Source: Sisyra terminalis
Taxonomy: Eukaryota; Arthropoda; Insecta; Neuroptera; Sisyridae
NCBI GenBank assembly: GCA_958496175.1
Contig: OY292278.1
Span: 9,362,001-9,426,000 of the forward strand
DNA length: 64,000 nt
Reading direction: 5' to 3'
Position 1 is the first letter of the stretch, and every line of letters starts with the position of its first letter. The position numbers and the translations under genes are program-made. Below, piece by piece: positions 58,926-64,000 of this stretch. Below the pieces are notes generated by a model, which did not search any database, was not told where the DNA came from, and saw nothing but the letters and a program-made list of their open reading frames with translations.

Positions 58926-60149
58926 ATTGAATAGTAAAAATATTAAATAAAAAAACCGATCTTAAACAACCTGAATTGTCTTCCTATTTAAAAAAATTAA
59001 ATATAATGACTGACTATCTTCTAAAACAATAGACCTAATGCACTTATTCTTAAAATAATTATATACGTTTTAAAGTATTGAAATTATAAATGTAAAGCTT
59101 TATCTAAACATATTGCCAATCAAACTCTATCCCATATAAAAAAAATCCCATAGGAAACGTGAAGATTTGTGTTTATTATTATTGTTTTTTTGGTAACCGT
59201 TTAATTTTTATTCGTTTTTATCGCGGTTCAATATATGAACTTTGATATCCCAAAAGACCCACAAGTGCTCAAAATATAAACTTTTGAGTATTAAAAATTG
59301 ATTTTTCCTTACTTTTATAAGATCTTGTATCGATTTAAAAAATTAAATAGGGTCTATTATGGATCCAATTTAAATCCTATGTATCTATGTTAAAAATAAT
59401 TTAAAGTAGAAATTATCTTCGGCTATAGAATCCCTGATAAAATTATTATTTCATCTTGAAAATAAATTTATATAAAACGGATAAAAAAGCTTCTTTTTTT
59501 TTAAATAATTGCTAGGAATTGACAAAATTCGCGAAAAACTTCAAATTGTTTGGAAAGTTTTCGATAAAAGCTCAAATAATCAACGCAAAATGTGCATCAA
59601 AAGCTACTCATTACCTTTTTTCAAGTTTTTCCTGTTAAAAAATACCTTAAACGAATACTTTTCTTTTCATTTCTCGGAATCTATACGGGAAAATAATTTA
59701 AACCTGCAATAATATTGTCGATGACTTATTAATTTGTCAAGAATTATTGAATTCAGCCCAAGTTGGTGGTGTTCTGTTAATATTTTTGTTCTGTTTAACA
59801 AAAACGGGGAAAAATTAAGGTAATTGGAAACTTCAACGACCAAGAATATGTTGAAAACTTTAATTTTTTTGTAAGTTTGAAAATTTAAAGCCAAAAAAAT
59901 TGATTTCACTATTAAAATTAACGATTTTCAATGTTTTAAAGTCGGAAGAAGATTTTGAAATGACCAAAAGCGATCAATGGATGGAGATTCTTATCAATTT
60001 TTTTCAAACATAAAAGAAAAGAAATATTGTTATTTTGATTTTAAGCAATTTTCGGTTTTGAATTCTTTAACAAAAATGTTTTAAAAAAGAGAGCTTTCGA
60101 AGTACCATAGACTTGATGAATGCAAGAATAAATTACTTATATTAATCGG

Positions 60150-60230
60150 CGGCCCATGGGCCGCATGCTGCCCTCGTTGATCATTTTTCCGACCCGTGAG
60201 ATTCATCACTTCTTTACAAAGTATATATAT
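60150..60230. mobile_element. Possible hAT-type remnant
   Basis: cggcggcccatgggccgcat followed by gctgccctcg resembles the GGGCCGCATGCGGCCC block common near the ends of some hAT elements. No ends or duplication were found. Confidence 0.25.
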
Positions 60231-60839
60231 ATTTTGAATTAGCCAAAGTAGTGAAAAATTAATGCATTAAAAATGTTTTTCAAAGTATTAGGGTTGGCCA
60301 CTCAAACCCTACTAACTGTACTTACTTTGAATAGAATAACATGATTATGGATTTTGGAAAATTTTCAATTAAAAATAAAACTAAAAATAAAAGAAAATGC
60401 AATAACAATATTTATTATTGATTACGAATCTGTAGTTTATCTTGAATTTTTTGTAGTTCCTAGGATTATTGAGGATCTTTTATTTTAGAATAATTTATAA
60501 AATTTGTTATTTTTAGTGCAATTTTTTGCAATTTATTACTGCATTTTTAAGCGAATATAAATAACATTAAATTGTATGATGAATATAATAATAAATTGCT
60601 ATAGTATTTTATCGCTACAGTCAAGAACATTATAATTAAATCAATGGGTTAAAATTGAATTTCTTTAGAAGTGTTCAACTTAATCCAAAATTCATAAGTA
60701 TGAATCAGGAGAGGTAATTTTAAAGTAGGAATACGTAAAGTTTAAAATTTTAGTTTACAAATTTCCACATTATAATACCCGTCTCTAGTTTTATCTTCAA
60801 ATTTGTGTATCTTTAGCTAGAATCTAATCGATATTAATG

Positions 60840-62490
60840 CAATGCCAATTGAGTATTTCTCGGGGTTGCCTTATTGCCTTATTTTTAGACTTCATCAGAC
60901 AATATTGCATATTAATATCTTTATGGAACATTTTTGCTCATATTACTTTAACAATTGTTGCATTATTAAATTATCATTTTCCGTTATTAGGGGAAATATT
61001 TTGTGACTGGCTATAGTGATTGGCTTCATAAGTATTCGATCTTGTTTTCCAACAATTGGCATACCATATCGCCTGATGAAGTTAAAGAATAAAACTTTCT
61101 GAATCTTTCTAAAACATTTACGTTCATATTACTTTGACAATTGTTGCACTATTAAATTAACATTTTCCGTTATTAGCAGAATGATTTTGTGGCTGGCTAT
61201 AGTGGTTAACTTCAAAAGTAACTTAAGTATTCGATCTTATTTTCAAACAATTAATCAAAGATATATGAACCGGAATGATCCACGAAAATGTTAACATACA
61301 ATATTACATGTAGAAGTTGAAGAATAAAGCAACGAAACTTTGAAAATTTGAGAAAATTGATCATTCAATTAATTCGCATTAAAGATCTTGAAAAAAAAAG
61401 AAATCCTTGTTTATCTTTAGCTTGAATCGATATTAATGTAATGGGGGTTGCCTTATTGCCTTATTTTTAGACTTCATCAGGTAATATTGTATATTAATAT
61501 CGTTATGGAAAATTTATGTACATATTACTTTTACAATTTTTCATTGTTAAATTATCATTTTCCGTTGTTAGGGGAAATATTTTGTGGCTAGCTATAGTGA
61601 CTAGTTTCACAAGTTACTTAAGTATTCCATCTTGTTTTCCAACAATTAATCAAAGTAATATGAAGCGGAATGATCTTCAAAGATGTTAAGATACAATACT
61701 AAATGAAGAAGTTGAAGAATAAAGCAACGAAAATTTGCAAAATTTGAGAAAATTTTACATCTAATTAATTCATATAAAAGATCTTGAGAAAAAATTAAAT
61801 GCTTGTTTATCTTTAATTTAAATCGATATTATTGTAATGTAATATAATGGCAGATGGATTTGTATCTTTATCTTGAATCTAATCGATATTATTGTAATGT
61901 CAATAGAGTATTTCTTGAGGTTGCCTTATTGCCTTTTTTTTAACACTTCATCAGGTAAAATTGTATATTAATATATTTGTGGAACATTTAGGTTCATATT
62001 ACTTTAACAATTTTTGCATTGTTAAATTATCATTTTCTATTATTAGGGAAAATATTTTGTAGCTGGCTATAGTCACTAGTTTCATAAGCTACTTAAGTAT
62101 TCGATCTGGTTTTCCAACAGTTAATCAAAGTAATATGAACCGGAATGATCCACGAAAATGTAAACATACAATACAATAAAAGAAATTGATGATAAAGTAA
62201 CGAAACTTGAATCGATTTGAGTATTTTTCGGTATTGCCTTATTGCCTTATTTTTAGACTTCATCAGGCAATATTGTATATTAATATCTTTGTGGAACATT
62301 TTCATTCATATTACTTTAACAATAGTTGCATTATAAGATTATCATTTTCCGTTATTAGGAGAAAGATTTTGTGACTGGCTATAGTCATTGGCTTCATAAG
62401 TATTCGATCTTGTTTTCCAACAATCAACATACAATATTGCCTGATAAAGTGAAAGAATAAAGCAACGAAAATTTAACATTTAATTAATTT
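60840..62490. repeat. Tandem/inverted repeat family 4, about five units
   Basis: ttgccttattgccttatttt followed by agacttcatcag recurs near 60866, 61446, 61919 and 62237. gttattaggggaaatatttt with a following ggctatagt block recurs near 60990, 61170, 61570, 62040 and 62350. Each unit also has an opposite-strand echo (caatattgcctgat.aagt ... agaataaagcaacgaaa), for example near 61073, 61310, 61700 and 62440. These echoes look like decayed hammerhead cores. Confidence 0.75.
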
Positions 62491-62869
62491 ATATCAAAGT
62501 TCCTGAGAAATACTCAACAAACGATAAATTCTTGGTTTAGTTGTGATCACTTTTGGCTTACAATGCATTTTTTAACTTTAAAAGATTTCGGTAAAAATTG
62601 ATATTAAGTTTTTAGCAATGATCCAATAAAATAACTGGTACTGATTTTCTTTTTATTTGTTCGATTAATTTAAAACGATATTCTCAAAGCTGTTTTGTCG
62701 TGTGTTTTTTTTTTCGTAACAGTATTCCTCGACCATCTGTGAGTTGATTTAATTCTAGACACCTTAACCTTTCTCAGATCTCTAAAACAACATTAATTGG
62801 AACGAAATTACCAAGAACAATTACCATCGTATCATAAAACAAGACAATAAGACAATAAAATACAGAAGC

Positions 62870-62990
62870 GAACAAAACGTCGTCGACGACAAAAATGTCG
62901 TCCTCGTCTCTTAATTGTGTTTGACGAACAGAAGCGCTAGACGAAGAGATGTTGAGAGATGGCCGCGGCCATAACCCAGTCCGGGAGGCA
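62870..62990. promoter_or_regulatory. Candidate Polycomb-response-like motif cluster
   Basis: ATGGCCGCGGCCAT (62959-62972) is a perfect 14-bp palindrome that contains two inverted Pho/YY1 GCCAT cores. GAGAG (62954-62958), the GAF core, abuts it. GTCGTCGACGAC (62879-62890) is a further perfect 12-bp palindrome. The cluster sits 0.8 kb before the homeobox exon. Role as a response element is inference from motif content. Confidence 0.3.
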
Positions 62991-63784
62991 CAAATCCAAC
63001 CAACAGAAGAGACAAAAAGTCCGTAATTATTCAACAAACGATAGCCATCATCAAGCAAGTCCATCATCGACCATACCATCGTCATACTTACGTGTATTCC
63101 GTCGTGGTGGAGCCCGACTTACGACTTACATATGTACACACTCATTACATTCGTATTTATTTTGCTTGATTATTTACTTATATAATTACAGCTAAAGACT
63201 TTTTCATTTTAATTGACTACGTTCGATCGATACCTAATTGACTAATTAATAATTAATAATGCCACTTGATTGGCTCATTCACCATAATACGTGCACCATA
63301 CACGATTCGTTCGACAACATGCAATTATTTCATTTATTTCACAAACAGGAACGACCACTTGGCAAAAAAGCATTTGCGCAACATGTCCGCTAATATCCGG
63401 CATTGAACGGTAAAAAATTCGACAATTGGACGCTTTTCGATTTTCACCTGTCCATTCCAATAGCACTGCGTTTTTTGCCTCCACATCAACATAACAATTT
63501 TTTCCATAAAAATTTTAATTAAATTTATTTATAAATGCTAGAACCACTCACGATAACAAACAAACCCCTTCGTCTCGAAAAAAAATTATCTCTTATTAAA
63601 ACTAGCCGTTTTTTACATTGCGATAAAACTAGCCTAGTCTAATTAAAAATAATAAAATGCACTCATTTGAATGTATGCATTAAGTGCATTTAATGTAAAT
63701 CTTAACAGATATTTGAGGTGGAATGGAGTGCATTTCTCATTGCATTTTTAATTGAATTAATTTTTTTTTTCTTCGTTGTTTCAG

Positions 63785-63993
63785 CTGCCAGTGTGTTAAA
63801 TAACCTTGGTCAAGGTCCGGGCGGGCCGGTCGTTAGGTGTGCTTTACGAAAGCACAAGCCAAACCGAAAGCCACGGACGCCGTTTACGACGCAGCAGCTT
63901 TTGGCGTTGGAGAAAAAGTTCCGGGATAAACAATATTTGAGTATAGCGGAACGGGCGGAATTTAGCAGTTCGTTACGATTAACGGAAACTCAG
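63785..63993 (+). CDS. Dr: Msx/Drop homeodomain exon 2 (homeodomain residues 1-44)
   Basis: Encodes, after the phase-1 join, a Gly/Pro-rich linker, then [14 protein letters not shown] leading into the homeodomain (63862 on). It continues through [20 protein letters not shown] and SSLRLTETQ. The [13 protein letters not shown] and [12 protein letters not shown] blocks are diagnostic of the Msx class. The exon ends at CAG (63991-63993), homeodomain Gln44, followed by GTTTGT. Continuing in frame would give Val-Cys instead of the expected Val-Lys-Ile-Trp-Phe, so a donor is required here, and recognition helix residues 45-60 lie in a further exon outside the window. Position 44/45 is a recurrent intron site in homeobox genes. 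The acceptor is TTTCAG preceded by a T-rich tract. Confidence 0.95.
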
Positions 63994-64000
63994 GTTTGTT

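Larger units (their letters stand above)
58710..58997. repeat. Hammerhead-bearing hairpin, family 2, copy 2
   Basis: Arms ttaaataagaagacaattca...cttgattcac and complement, with the same plan as 10170-10482. The arms pair a little better than in copy 1. It lies within intron 1 of the homeobox gene. Confidence 0.88.
46328..63784 (+). other. Intron 1 of the Msx/Drop gene, about 17.5 kb
   Basis: Bounded by GTAAGT at 46328 and a pyrimidine tract followed by TTTCAG at 63784. The phase-1 junction joins as Thr-Ala. It holds tandem repeats, palindromes and hammerhead repeats listed separately. Stretches such as 52850-53300, 56680-57500, 57900-58200 and 62650-63500 are more complex and could contain enhancers. 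The remaining DNA (49360-50500, 51250-54190, 55470-58700, 59000-60830) shows no gene. Confidence 0.85.

Noticed and set aside
62774..63195. Opposed open frames of 103 and 78 codons near the end of intron 1
   Set aside because: They overlap on both strands, start in the Pho-type palindrome and match no known protein; better explained as GC-richer non-coding DNA.

Overview
The window is AT-rich animal DNA (very roughly 70% A+T). It carries one recognisable host gene and a dense load of broken transposable elements. The gene is an Msx/Drop (muscle segment homeobox) gene on the plus strand. Exon 1 (45691-46327) carries an eh1-type Groucho motif and acidic and His/Pro-rich stretches. Exon 2 (63785-63993) carries homeodomain residues 1-44. 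The remaining homeodomain lies beyond the window, because the sequence after Gln44 is a splice donor and not the expected continuation. The homeodomain sequence, the mix of mobile elements (Penelope-like, mariner, Tc1, hAT, Jockey-like) and the base composition suggest an insect, possibly a beetle. The species cannot be fixed from this window.

Layout. 1-885: tandem array of about 190-bp units, each holding an antisense scrap of a non-LTR reverse transcriptase. 1772-4177: a long palindrome with a TTAA-flanked insertion in one arm. 6331-8760: degenerate tandem repeats interrupted by a hairpin with a hammerhead-like core. 8945-9349: solo-LTR-like block. 10170-13790: cluster of palindromes, most with hammerhead ribozyme cores. 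15261-17835 and 27500-29375: two decayed Penelope-like element copies in opposite orientation. 18425-26298: MITEs, foldback elements and mostly unassigned DNA. 26299-27405: mariner pseudogene. 31225-33785: Jockey-like pseudogene split by a foldback element. 36180-36790: broken copy of a repeated insect transposon protein. 37664-38390: hAT remnant with an intact 8-bp target duplication. 40087-41603: more foldback copies. 44480-45075: Tc1 pseudogene. 45200-45690: probable 5' flank and UTR of the homeobox gene. 46328-63784: its 17.5-kb first intron, with several repeat families and a few less AT-biased modules that may be regulatory.

The most notable theme is a set of palindromic or foldback repeats built around minimal hammerhead ribozyme cores (CUGAUGA or CUGAAGA, short stem II, GAAAC followed by GU). 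At least three sequence families occur (for example 6714, 10377, 12806, 17730 and 58810). In two of them helix I can be paired by eye. This matches the minimal, probably dimer-acting ribozymes known from Penelope-like element repeats. Here they also sit head-to-head in hairpins, so both strands could give ribozyme RNA.

No tRNA, rRNA, CRISPR array or complete host gene was seen. Most open frames in this AT-rich DNA look like chance and were left out. All readings were made by eye; identities, exact repeat edges and RNA folds were not computed.
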